The notes below the pieces were generated by a model that worked only from the letters and a program-made list of their open reading frames with translations, ran no database searches and had not been told where the DNA came from. 64,000 nt of DNA from Lingula anatina (taxonomy: Eukaryota; Brachiopoda; Lingulata; Lingulida; Lingulidae), in NCBI RefSeq assembly GCF_001039355.2, contig NW_019775602.1:422480-486479 (forward strand). The letters run 5' to 3'. The translations under genes were made by a program, and so were the position numbers. Positions 51,001 through 61,169 of this stretch are shown here, one piece after another. Within the stretch, counting starts at the first letter, position 1; each line of letters opens with the position of its first letter.

Positions 51001-52818
51001 AGGTCCGGGATAGAATCCAAATCCACCGTATTGGTTCACTTCTTCCATAATCTGAATTATTTTTCATCGAAAGACCATAATATACATGTAGTACATGTCT
51101 ATAACAGTTTAAAAGCAAAGCAACTTGGTATCTATTCATCAGAAACATTGTACATCACATAAGGCCGAGTATGTATTATCAAACCCATCGTGTATAAAAT
51201 CATTCTGCAATTTTAAAAACGAGTAATTTTACTTCATGTCGATTTGTTTAAAAGTCAACGTAATAGTTTTACAAGAGGACGTGCTTGACTGTCAGTACAT
51301 GTCGCCATTGAAGCACTTACGCCATCTTTTGTGATATCATTCCCCTTGTTTAACAACAGAACGCTCTGATCAACAGCCAGGAGACAGACCACAGAGTTAG
51401 GGTCAGCTCTTACTCTGAGGTCCACACTCTGTCCAGGTTCGGCCTCACTTCTGGACGCATTCAGAGAGACCTGAAGTAACAATTTCAAAGATAATAAACG
51501 ATTAATTTATGGTGACATTTATTTATCTTTATTTTTCAAATTTTACTTAGGATTGATTGAAATAAAATTTTAGTTTTTTTATGATAAGCAGTTTCATTTT
51601 CTAATGAATTGTCCCGCAAAGCTTTTAATGAAAATTTATTTATTTATTTATAAACCCCCTAAACACACAAGCTGATATTTTTTCTCTAGAAAAAATAAAT
51701 CTTAACTTCATTTCAAAGAAAAAAATTATTCGTTGCCAACTCACCATGTTCTGAATAGCGCCTTCTACATTGAAGCTCACGCCGTCATTGACAATCTCGC
51801 CGTCAGGTCTCACATAGTACACAACCATTTGGGCGCGGGGGGCCATCGATGACGTCAGAGGGATGCGGAAAGTGCTTGAACTGGTCAGCGTGACAACCCC
51901 AGATGCTGCTATTTCGCCTCTAGCCAAAACCTAAGAATATGAATTTAGAAAGTACTGCAAACAATCAGGTACGATGTCCCCCCGAGTAGGGTCTATTATG
52001 TATACATGTATATAACCTGTACAGTAGCTATATGTATTGTCTACCAATTCACCGTCAGTAGATTAATGTAGACGGTTCCGGTATGAATATCGAGTGAATT
52101 AATGTTCTGATACTGTAAATGTTTCTTCTTTAAAAACTATCTCGATTATGCCATTGACTTCTAAATGGGTGGGTTACAAACTTATTTACTGAACAAAATT
52201 ATGTGTAAGTATTGTCCACATTAACTAAGTGAAAAATTTTATTTGCATTTCAATCTCCGCGCCAATTTTTTTCCCGCCGATAGCGAAGTTTATGACGTGA
52301 ACCACTTCGTCACGTGGTCCGAAAGTGTTCAGGCTCACCCTACCTGATAGTTCAGCTGGTCGACTTGTTCAGTAGTAGTCACAGCAAATGTGGCATATTG
52401 TCCCGCCTAAAAAAGTAAGAATGTTATCGTAAATACTTGAAAAGGGGTACGATATGCAAATGCGAGGTACTGTACTTAGTAGGGCCTACGGGTAATCCGA
52501 ACGCACAAAAATACTACCATATGTAAGTACCCTATGAATGAACACGTTCAGGGTAAATTTGCAAACAGCGTTTGACATCTATTTTCAAGGCCATCATAAG
52601 CCGTCATTCTTGAGTAGTGATATACAGGTACTATAACTTTCCACTACCAAGTTTATGTTCTTACTCACCACGGCATCCGTTGTGATTACTAACAGTTGTA
52701 GATAGCTGTCACTGGGGGAGTGCATCCTGTTAATATTCCTGTAACCTGTCCTCTTTTCATATTCAGCCTAAAAGAGACGGGTTACTTTAGTTTCTATTGT
52801 ACAAATTGCAATTGAACG

Positions 52819-52867
<49 letters not shown>

Positions 52868-55800
52868 TCTCGGGGAGAAGGGTTGGAAGAAATTGAAGAT
52901 GATAATATTACATTAATTTTGAGTAAATTTGACTGTTACCATTATAGAAGCCTTTCTCATCTCTACTCTCATGTTTTTCCTATATTTACTAATCACTCTA
53001 TCGTATAAACAATTCGTTTTATTCTAGTGTTCCAACGATACTCACCCTTAAATCCATTTGCTGGGCGTCACTTGGTGGCGTGAGGGTCACTTCCACTATC
53101 CCGTCCTCTGGGATGGACAGCAGCATAGATGGTCCCTCCCTTGACAGTAAGGGATCGTACCACCACGGTCCGGGGAAGGCGATGGAACGCTTGGCAATGC
53201 CCACGGGTTTAAGGGGCACGGGTTGGATGAACGGTGGAGAAGGGGTTGGGTCTGGGTTGGGGTTCTTGTATCTCACCGTGGATGTGATGTTCAGTGTGGC
53301 GGGTTTTCCTAAAGGCGTGTCGTCCTGGTATGTAACTTTCACCTGAAAAAGTTTTAGAATATACCGATTTAGCGATTTAGAGGTCTTAGCCTTAGCCTTA
53401 AAAAAACGCCATAAATGACGTTATGTTTTATGCCAAAATTAATGTCTGTAATTCACAAACATTAACCAGGGCGTTAAAAAAACTGACTAGTTTTAACCAT
53501 AAAATTTCCATTTCAGTGCTAAACCATTATAATTTAAACCATCACCAATGTCTTGAAAACATATAATGAAACTAAAAAATTATAATAGCATCGCTGGTAC
53601 ATGTAATACGCATTTTTTAATTTTTTTATTAAGGAAATAGAAGCACCCGGGACAATTAAGTAGTGTATTATATGTGTTCATCAATCATACTGCTTTGTTT
53701 AATAGGTTTTCCCATGCATCTACAATTTAACCACAGAGCTTACTTTATTTGCAAGTGCTTGGTGATAAGAATCAACCGTGTTTCCACGATGTTAACAGGT
53801 GTGACCTACGAGTAGTTTCGAACCGGTCGAGGACAATTTTGGTTTAACGTAATGTGGAATATGTAATATCACTAGCAGGATTACATTCTTCTGCATGTGA
53901 ACGCGTTAAGGAGATATCTATCTAATACTCAGTCATGTTTCGATCATGAAGCATCCTGGAATGAAATCAAATTTTAATTCACTTTGAAAAAAAAAACTTA
54001 CATATCCTTTATAGGCCAGGCCAGGTTTGAAGGAGCTGGGGGAGTTCTGCAGCCATTCGACCTTATATGGCGAGTTCACGAAGTATTTAGATTCTTCTCC
54101 AGAAAGCGTGATGCCAGTGAGGGTCTCTGTCACGTTCGCTTTCACCTCAATCCCGTATATATTATTGTGGCCTATCAGTAAGTCTTCCCTGAGAAGAGTG
54201 AAGGACGCTTCCCCTGTCACTTTGTCCAACTGAAATATATCAAAATATCCCATTTAGTCAGCTATCCGGTGCCTTTATTTCACTTGCAATGTCATTAGCA
54301 ATAGTGATAAAAGTCAACTTTAATGCTTAAATGCTTAATACAGAATGGAAGTGAGCAGCAGAAACTTTTAAAATAATGGCATTGCGAAAGTATTCCAAAC
54401 AAAGTTAGCCTTATAACCTGGCTTAAAAGCTTTTAAAATATGAAATGGCTTAGTAAAGAGGAAGAATTTACTTACCACCATTCTTTGTTCAACACCATAC
54501 GTTCCGTTGTACCTGTATTTCTTACAACAAGTGGGAACAGCTCTCAAAGTAACGGTACCTTCCACAGGCTTACCATAGGTGTATCTATTGTGCAAATAAA
54601 TAAATATTTAAATAAATAAATATTTAAATAAATAAATAAATAGATAATTATAAGCGATATATATCTTTGTCCTTATCTTTATGTAGGGATGAAGCTCTTT
54701 ACACTGCACCATGTTGCAGCATTTAAGTTCTGTTGTTGCAAACATGCAATCAACCCTCACGGTTATTCTAAGAACTTCAGAAAAGTTAAGCGTGTTTAAA
54801 AGTAACTACCCTCATTTTAACTGTATGCAAAAAATGACTTAAATTCACTGTCATCTTACTGCATGTCTTTATCAAAATGACATTGTTATTGTTTATTATT
54901 AAAAAAAAATTATTTAATTATTTCGCTAATTGGTTAGTTGGTAATAATAGTTCTTTTAACTTACGTTGCAACAACTTTTCCAGTAATTGAAGGGGCGTCC
55001 TCTAAGATATATGGTGGAAGTTCAACTTTGACCTCGAATTTCGGTAAAACTGATAACAGACAGAATGAAGGTATTAAATAATGGTACTACTACATGACAT
55101 ATAAGGAGCTTTAGAGTGAAAACAAGATAAAATTATCTTATATTAGTCAGGAATAAAGTTTTTATTACTTTAAACTGTGCTTTTTATTCACATTTCTAAA
55201 ATGCTTATCATTTTCATCTTTTATCAGGTCCTTATATAAAACTTCTCAATGTAAACATGTCTGATCTAAGACAATATCATGCTTACCATATTCGTCGACC
55301 TCAAATTCTGTTTCCTTACTTTCTCCCTGCAAGTTGGAAATGTACATAAGACTAATAGTTTGATAAAATATTTTACCACTAAAGATCTCGGACAGTAACT
55401 GTGATTAATTAAGTTCCAATTTAATATTTGGCAGATTCTTGAGACATCATTATACTTTACAACTTTGTGCCAATTTCTAAGAAGTAAATTTTACATCCAT
55501 CCAATTTTGAAAAAAAAATTACCATAAGGAAAGTATATTGGCCAACCTCGCGTGTTTCCGTTTCGCAGGACGAAATTGGCCGAGGATTTCCAAATCACAG
55601 GTCGGCTACCACTAAAACCACGGCAATCATGCCGAAGACTTACCAAGATCTTGACTTTTATTTTCCAATCTCCCAAGACTGGTTCGGAAGGCAGCGCCAT
55701 TTCACTGCTTACTATGCCAGCCTCTCCCTGGACGTCGATCATCTGCTTTACTCGATTTTCTCTGGCGTCCTGGTTAATAAACAATTTTCAGTTTCTGTTT

Positions 55801-58800
55801 GTGGAAAGGATGTTTACGTTCATGATCTTTTTAGTTGTAAACATCCATAAATAAACTCCCAGGAGTGAAAAGCGGAGCTTCAACGTTTTTCAAGATACGA
55901 TATTACTTGAGATCATTTTAATTTTTCATGAATTTCTAAACAAAATTACACATCCATATCAACAAGATGCATATCAATCGAAATGGGCAATAAAGATTTT
56001 TTTAGATTTCCGAAGGTTCAATTACATCTATCTAATAATTATGAGGCTAAAAAAGAAACACTCTTACGTATATCTCAACTGTCATAGGAGCAATGATGGG
56101 TTTCAAGTCGGGACCAGTGGCGAATGCCCTGAAGCGAACTGGAAAATAAAATTCAACATAAAGTTCTCAAATGTGATGTTATTACACCATGACAACGCGA
56201 AAGACATAACTCTGCAAGGAATGAGTCACCGAGGAAATCATTACAGCCATGTTAGAATAATAGAAATGACAGCTTTATACCTGAGTTATCTGCATATCAT
56301 GAGGGTTATAGTTAATGCAACAACTGCCCTAGAGTGCGCGATTTTAAATTAAATATGAGTACTGGTTGAATAATTCATTGCTCCATTCGAATGATCAAAA
56401 ATATTTTTAAATTTAAGCAGCAAACACTAGGTATATTTAGACAACTGTGAGTGATTTATATCTGTTTGGATGTTGCAATGTGTATTTAAACATTTATTAA
56501 GTGTATGAAAAAGTGGGCAATAGTTAAAAGGTGGGCGAAACATGACAAACGAAGCGTCTTTTTTCAAAGCAGATTTGCGAATAATAAAGTACTTATGATG
56601 ATCTGACACTTGTCTATGTTCCTTGCCATCTTTAATTAACATAAAATATAAGACCTGCGAATTGAGGGAGCGGCCATGAAACAGCTAATAGAAAAGAGTA
56701 GTGGGTAAAGCTGACCATTGTATACACTAGCAGTACACATACATGTACAGTATACTAGTTGGTGAACATATTAATTAGCCAGTGAAGCTACTTTCGTCAC
56801 GACACTCACCTGTCTGTCCCGGTTGGTAAATCCCTTTATCTGTCTGGGTGAAGATAGAGAGACTTTTGGAATCAAACTGCAACCACGTCTCATTGGTGAA
56901 GGTGAGGCCGCCATTACCTATCACTTTTAACTTGAAGTCTCCGTAATAAGTGTAGTATCTGTAGACATTGACGGGTTCTATATCTCTCGGTACCTACAAG
57001 AATGGTCGTGAGAACGGTTGCTACAGCATGAAACAGTTTTAATATCTGTGCTATCTTCATGTTAGAATAAACCGCTATTATCTCTTACGGCAATTATTTC
57101 GAAATAAATAAAAATATGATTAGATAAATAGCTTAACAGATAAATTAGCAGGAGCGCTACTTTTATCAAAATTGTTCACGTGTTCTTATCTACGCACGTT
57201 GTGCATGTATTTTGTAGAAATAAAGACGGAGCACATTCAATTTTTGTATTTCTCATAGAGTCGGTTATGTCGCTTTAATCAACGCCCAGGTTGTGATTAG
57301 TTTTGAGAAGATGGAAAGGAACAATATTCATGAATGTGACAACCTGTTTTGCCGAAAGCCAGTTTTGTTATCAGATGGGATCGACCTATGCGGAGTGTCA
57401 TGTATACTTACAACATGTAATTGCTTCGTACATTTGAGGATAATATAATCTGTTATCTTTATTTTTAATGAGCTGCACTAAAACTCTTGGATAAACATAC
57501 CACAAGCAAGTAAATGCTTCTAGTACTTTTTTTCATGTATTTTACATGTTTAGTGCAGCTTGAAGTGGTGATTAGGAGTGGTTTAATTGACTCCTTCCGT
57601 CGCTATAGTCGCCCGTTTTAGTCTCTGCACTTTTAAGTGGAATATATTAAAATGTCAATAAGAGCCAGGCGCTAGTTGCGTAATTAAATGATAACTCTAC
57701 TTTGAATATATATATTACAAATGTAAAATGAGTGCATGTGTTGCGCTAATGTATATAAATGGAGAGAAAGAAAGAGAGAGAGAGAATGAACTTAAAAGAT
57801 AGAGCTTACCTGAATCGACAGTGTCCCAGATGAACCTAAAATNGGTATATTTAGACAACTGTGAGTGATTTATATCTGTTTGGATGTTGCAATGTGTATT
57901 TAAACATTTATTAAGTGTATGAAAAAGTGGGCAATAGTTAAAAGGTGGGCGAAACATGACAAACGAAGCGTCTTTTTTCAAAGCAGATTTGCGAATAATA
58001 AAGTACTTATGATGATCTGACACTTGTCTATGTTCCTTGCCATCTTTAATTAACATAAAATATAAGACCTGCGAATTGAGGGAGCGGCCATGAAACAGCT
58101 AATAGAAAAGAGTAGTGGGTAAAGCTGACCATTGTATACACTAGCAGTACACATACATGTACAGTATACTAGTTGGTGAACATATTAATTAGCCAGTGAA
58201 GCTACTTTCGTCACGACACTCACCTGTCTGTCCCGGTTGGTAAATCCCTTTATCTGTCTGGGTGAAGATAGAGAGACTTTTGGAATCAAACTGCAACCAC
58301 GTCTCATTGGTGAAGGTGAGGCCGCCATTACCTATCACTTTTAACTTGAAGTCTCCGTAATAAGTGTAGTATCTGTAGACATTGACGGGTTCTATATCTC
58401 TCGGTACCTACAAGAATGGTCGTGAGAACGGTTGCTACAGCATGAAACAGTTTTAATATCTGTGCTATCTTCATGTTAGAATAAACCGCTATTATCTCTT
58501 ACGGCAATTATTTCGAAATAAATAAAAATATGATTAGATAAATAGCTTAACAGATAAATTAGCAGGAGCGCTACTTTTATCAAAATTGTTCACGTGTTCT
58601 TATCTACGCACGTTGTGCATGTATTTTGTAGAAATAAAGACGGAGCACATTCAATTTTTGTATTTCTCATAGAGTCGGTTATGTCGCTTTAATCAACGCC
58701 CAGGTTGTGATTAGTTTTGAGAAGATGGAAAGGAACAATATTCATGAATGTGACAACCTGTTTTGCCGAAAGCCAGTTTTGTTATCAGATGGGATCGACC

Positions 58801-61040
58801 TATGCGGAGTGTCATGTATACTTACAACATGTAATTGCTTCGTACATTTGAGGATAATATAATCTGTTATCTTTATTTTTAATGAGCTGCACTAAAACTC
58901 TTGGATAAACATACCACAAGCAAGTAAATGCTTCTAGTACTTTTTTTCATGTATTTTACATGTTTAGTGCAGCTTGAAGTGGTGATTAGGAGTGGTTTAA
59001 TTGACTCCTTCCGTCGCTATAGTCGCCCGTTTTAGTCTCTGCACTTTTAAGTGGAATATATTAAAATGTCAATAAGAGCCAGGCGCTAGTTGCGTAATTA
59101 AATGATAACTCTACTTTGAATATATATATTACAAATGTAAAATGAGTGCATGTGTTGCGCTAATGTATATAAATGGAGAGAAAGAAAGAGAGAGAGAGAA
59201 TGAACTTAAAAGATAGAGCTTACCTGAATCGACAGTGTCCCAGATGAACCTAAAATAAATAAAAAAAAGAAAAGAAAAATTATTCGGATATTTTATAAGA
59301 TGTCATTAACATTCAGAGATATAATGCATGTAAATATGCTAAGCAAAAATATCCCATGTGAATTATTTACGTGACATGTAATAGAGCCCAACTCCAAATG
59401 AGCGGGTGTTGTCTTATAATTTTATTTTTAATCTGGAGTACACTGAACAACAAAACTGACCCTGAATGATTTAACAAATATATACATAACCCATAATGCT
59501 AAAAACATGTATCTAAGTTTTGCGTGGGTCGTTTATATTTTTGCTCAGTGTGTATTTTTTAATTTAAATTTGAGATGTGTCAAATAAGGTTAACCGCTGG
59601 TAATTTGGTGCTACATCTCCATTATCTTTAAACGATAAAAGCCTTAACAGTCATTCGTGGTTTGGAGAAAACATCAACGCTTGCTATTACATATCCGGAC
59701 TCCTTGATAAAGCATACACCTTTACAGATAAAGGGAATCAAATTGGAATGAGGACATCAATTATACTGCAGATACGGTGTCTCTTTAAAGGCATGAAGCT
59801 AACAACTGCGTACCTTCATATACGGTACATACTATCACAGTACATGCCACAGTCGGGACCTGTCATGCACGCACGGCACTGGGATAAATAATAACATTTC
59901 TTCTGTAAACAAGCTCTGTTGACACCATGTTAGATCTCGGTTTATCTCAAACTGTCCCTTTCCTCCACATCGAACGAGTGCGAGATAAAGTATAAACCAG
60001 CCGTATATCTAGCAGTACCGGTATCTTCACATCAGTATTGTAATCAGGGCACCGTGGAGATAGAGGGTCATCTTTAACATTCACTTACGAACCAGAACAA
60101 GTGCCAGCAGAGCAAGACTGTTGACCTGCCTGTCTTCTTCTGCCATAAATATGCAGATCGAAGATGGATAAAGTGATAGAAAGAATGCTGTCTCAAACGC
60201 CACATAAGCCTCCTTGGAATTATACAATCCCTTCATGTTTTACATAGACATTTTACATAATTATTAACCTATAAATAATGTCAAGGGTTTCGACGAGTGC
60301 CCGATTGGTTTAGAGGGTGGGGGTTATAAAAAGAGAAGGACGTCCGACGCATGAGCGCTATTTCAAACCGTACATCTATTACTGATGTCCCTTTACTAGA
60401 TTAATTATGTGTCTGACCATGTAATTAAATATGTAATTAAATCCTTACCGAGACGAAACACGCCGACACCGCCAGCAATTGCCGTGCCGTTTCGGTCAAT
60501 GACGGCGGTAATTGTCACCGGTAAGTTCGGGGTGTCCAGTTTTAATATGGACACGCTAATGTCGTAAGTCAAACCAGGACGGAATCTTCTGGGGGAAATC
60601 ATTATGTAGGAACTGAAATATAATGCAATGAATCTTTGAAAAATAAATTTTAAAGTATTAAAGCAAGTCGTTAGATCGCCAAATTATAAAAACTTAAGCC
60701 GCTGTTATATTGAGCTTTAACTCAAGGTATCGTCGACCATAAAATCAGCATAAACAAGCACTTAACTTCATTTTGGTAATATATGGACACTTTTTAAGCT
60801 AACAAGCCTCCAAGACGTTTGTATACTGGTCCCATGATTTGTATTTAAACCAGAGCTAGAGCATTGAATGGTAAAATGTTCTTTGGCACAAGAAAGACGC
60901 TACAGCAGATCGAAAATATAAACAGAGAAAAATGAAAAAAGAAAAATATCAGTAAACATTTGAACTAACCTATCATATCCATAAGCACACGCAATCCACA
61001 TCGCTGCCACGACGGCACCAAACACAGGCCGCGTCCACAT
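37480..61040 (-). CDS. Thioester-containing alpha-2-macroglobulin/complement family protein (TEP) with interchangeable bait exons
   Basis: 36 coding exons give 1,524 aa. Order: 60970-61040, 60449-60612, 59224-59249, 58224-58407, 56068-56138, 55644-55769, 55287-55326, 54965-55049, 54476-54584, 54002-54229, 53046-53342, 52669-52767, 52344-52406, 51745-51930, 51321-51470, 50941-51051, 50583-50634, one bait exon, 47479-47596, 47084-47197, 46684-46785, 46196-46324, 45837-45975, 45456-45632, 45150-45240, 44720-44876, 44342-44416, 43885-44062, 43289-43485, 42686-42832, 39678-39740, 39241-39350, 38801-38948, 38446-38548, 38133-38226, 37480-37657. Landmarks: signal peptide; IFTQTDKGIYQPGQT; FEVDEYVLPKFEV; LLAVDQSVLLL; FPETWIW; VPDTITSW; PFFVSFNLPYSV; thioester GCGEQ (C973, Q976); DGSYSAWG; receptor-binding-type C-terminal domain (VVLYLDE); cysteine-rich spacer; CBM14-like tail. 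The family is cleaved in the bait region and bonds covalently to targets. Presumably secreted, since no membrane or GPI tail is visible. A Gypsy fragment lies in the 42.7-39.7 kb intron. Confidence 0.92.
37769..38038. mobile_element. hAT-like MITE in a TEP intron
   Basis: It begins CAGTGGCGGAT and ends ATCCGCCCCTG, an imperfect inverted terminal repeat, and both sides carry GTACAA. The 270-bp interior holds a (GT)n, GGT and poly(G) stretch. The CAG-start ends suggest hAT, although that family normally makes 8-bp duplications. A related end occurs at 63,865. Confidence 0.6.
38129..38133 (-). promoter_or_regulatory. Splice donor overlapping an in-frame stop codon
   Basis: The penultimate TEP exon reads TTA CCA CA then GTAAGTG. 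If the intron is removed, the frame continues into the CBM14-like exon. If it is retained, CAG TAA ends the protein at once, 58 residues shorter. The donor is close to consensus, so both outcomes are possible. Confidence 0.6.
39873..42347 (+). mobile_element. Gypsy-type LTR retrotransposon fragment (integrase end of pol)
   Basis: The start encodes part of an integrase core (TDRGSEF, AYNPQ), then after a one-base frameshift near 39,975 continues to 40,954 with the rest of the integrase and its C-terminal basic region (YRNSVSSVTGYTPF, VYGRNPR, VGDSVIVF). Reverse transcriptase, RNase H and gag are absent. About 1.4 kb of non-coding sequence follows and may include an LTR, but I could not define LTR ends. 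It is an inactive copy inside a TEP intron, bounded by N at 39,872 and 42,348, so its true extent is unknown. Confidence 0.75.
44970..45012 (+). repeat. Poly(A) run
   Basis: About 36 A residues in a TEP intron. Shorter A runs occur at 47,274-47,296 and 47,343-47,360 in another TEP intron. These may be retroelement tails, but no body is recognisable. Confidence 0.8.
45456..45632 (-). other. TEP exon carrying the thioester motif
   Basis: It encodes MRLPSGCGEQTMAALAPDV: the canonical Cys-Gly-Glu-Gln thioester is intact, so covalent binding is predicted. The downstream segment GSFPEVGSVHSRNLQGG (44,720-44,876 into 44,342-44,416) corresponds to the loop with the catalytic His of complement C3 and Asn of human A2M. 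Counting without gaps, that position is Ser here with His one residue earlier, so reactivity class is uncertain. Confidence 0.9.
48368..48545 (-). other. TEP alternative bait exon E (178 nt)
   Basis: Acceptor CACATTGCAG, donor GTATGTCG, entry phase 1, exit phase 2. The variable part is acidic and Ser-rich (SGPVPEESVDSTDSSGND). The conserved part reads LQPVGRVRQYFPETWIW. It is nearest the constant downstream exon (47479-47596). Its exit differs from the other four (SEVSLG instead of a final Arg codon). Confidence 0.85.
48766..48943 (-). other. TEP alternative bait exon D (178 nt)
   Basis: Acceptor GCATTGCAG, donor GTACGG, phase 1 in and 2 out. It begins VRRPLPYYPGVDG, then Pro/Gly/Met-rich bait sequence (PGMFPPAPMPVASPRGSG), then VQPVTRVRKHFPETWIW and SKTTVR. 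It resembles exon C at both ends, so the two probably arose by tandem duplication. Confidence 0.85.
49203..49386 (-). other. TEP alternative bait exon C (184 nt)
   Basis: Acceptor CCATTGCAG, donor GTATGG, phase 1 in and 2 out. It begins VFRPIPYYKTID, then a Gly/Pro/Ala-rich bait (GVPGAPGPAPPATQG), then LQPVTRVRKLFPETWIW and SKTTLR. It is closely related to exon D outside the bait centre. Confidence 0.85.
49586..49772 (-). other. TEP alternative bait exon B (187 nt)
   Basis: Acceptor TTGATTGTAG, donor GTGTGTAG, phase 1 in and 2 out. It has a Thr-rich, mucin-like bait (TTTYRPTATFATTTSTRQ) with several Arg/Lys, then PRVRQFFPEAWIWDTFSMR. It starts 19 nt after exon A ends, too close for an A-to-B intron. 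It is the most diverged conserved part of the five. Confidence 0.85.
49792..49984 (-). other. TEP alternative bait exon A (193 nt)
   Basis: Acceptor CACATTTGCAG, donor GTATGTTA, phase 1 in and 2 out. The bait begins GGAYAR followed by eight Gly, then an Ala/Gly/Ser-rich stretch, then LQPVTRVRKFFPETWIW and SKTTVR. It is first in transcription order, after constant exon 50583-50634. Confidence 0.85.
52818..52861 (+). repeat. (ATT)n microsatellite in a TEP intron
   Basis: About 14 ATT units between TEP exons 52669-52767 and 53046-53342. Confidence 0.9.
56430..59257 (-). repeat. 1.41-kb direct duplication of TEP exons, joined by one N
   Basis: 56430-57842 and 57844-59257 match base for base wherever I compared them (offset 1,414), with N at 57843 exactly between. 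Each copy carries the MG2/MG3 exon (56810-56993 and 58224-58407) and the 26-nt exon (57810-57835 and 59224-59249). Reading both copies would keep frame, because the pair enters and leaves in phase 1, but the result would repeat a macroglobulin segment no family member needs. An unmerged assembly overlap is more likely. Confidence 0.85.
60089..60146 (-). other. Possible alternative first exon of the TEP gene
   Basis: ATG at 60146 opens 19 codons ending LALLALVLV, signal-peptide-like, and stops at donor GTAAGTG in phase 1, exactly what the 26-nt exon needs. TATAAT lies about 70 bp upstream. Its use would skip the MG1 exon. It can also be read as a 51-nt internal exon after GCAG in the same phase. 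The model without it fits the family better, so it is a candidate isoform or a chance frame. Confidence 0.35.
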
Positions 61041-61152
61041 TTTTAAAACAAAAGAGGTATAAAAATAATCCAGGCTAAACCACTCTCTGTGTGACCGTTG
61101 ATGTTCACCAAAGTGAACTAAAATTATAATCAGGCCAGGGAAGCGGCACCTC

Positions 61153-61163
61153 TTATATATATT
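61153..61163 (-). promoter_or_regulatory. TATA box of the TEP gene
   Basis: TATATATAAGA on the minus strand lies 113 bp upstream of the ATG at 61040, preceded by GGGATTGG, an inverted CCAAT-like element. Transcription about 30 bp downstream would give a leader of about 85 nt. Confidence 0.6.
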
Positions 61164-61169
61164 CCTCCC

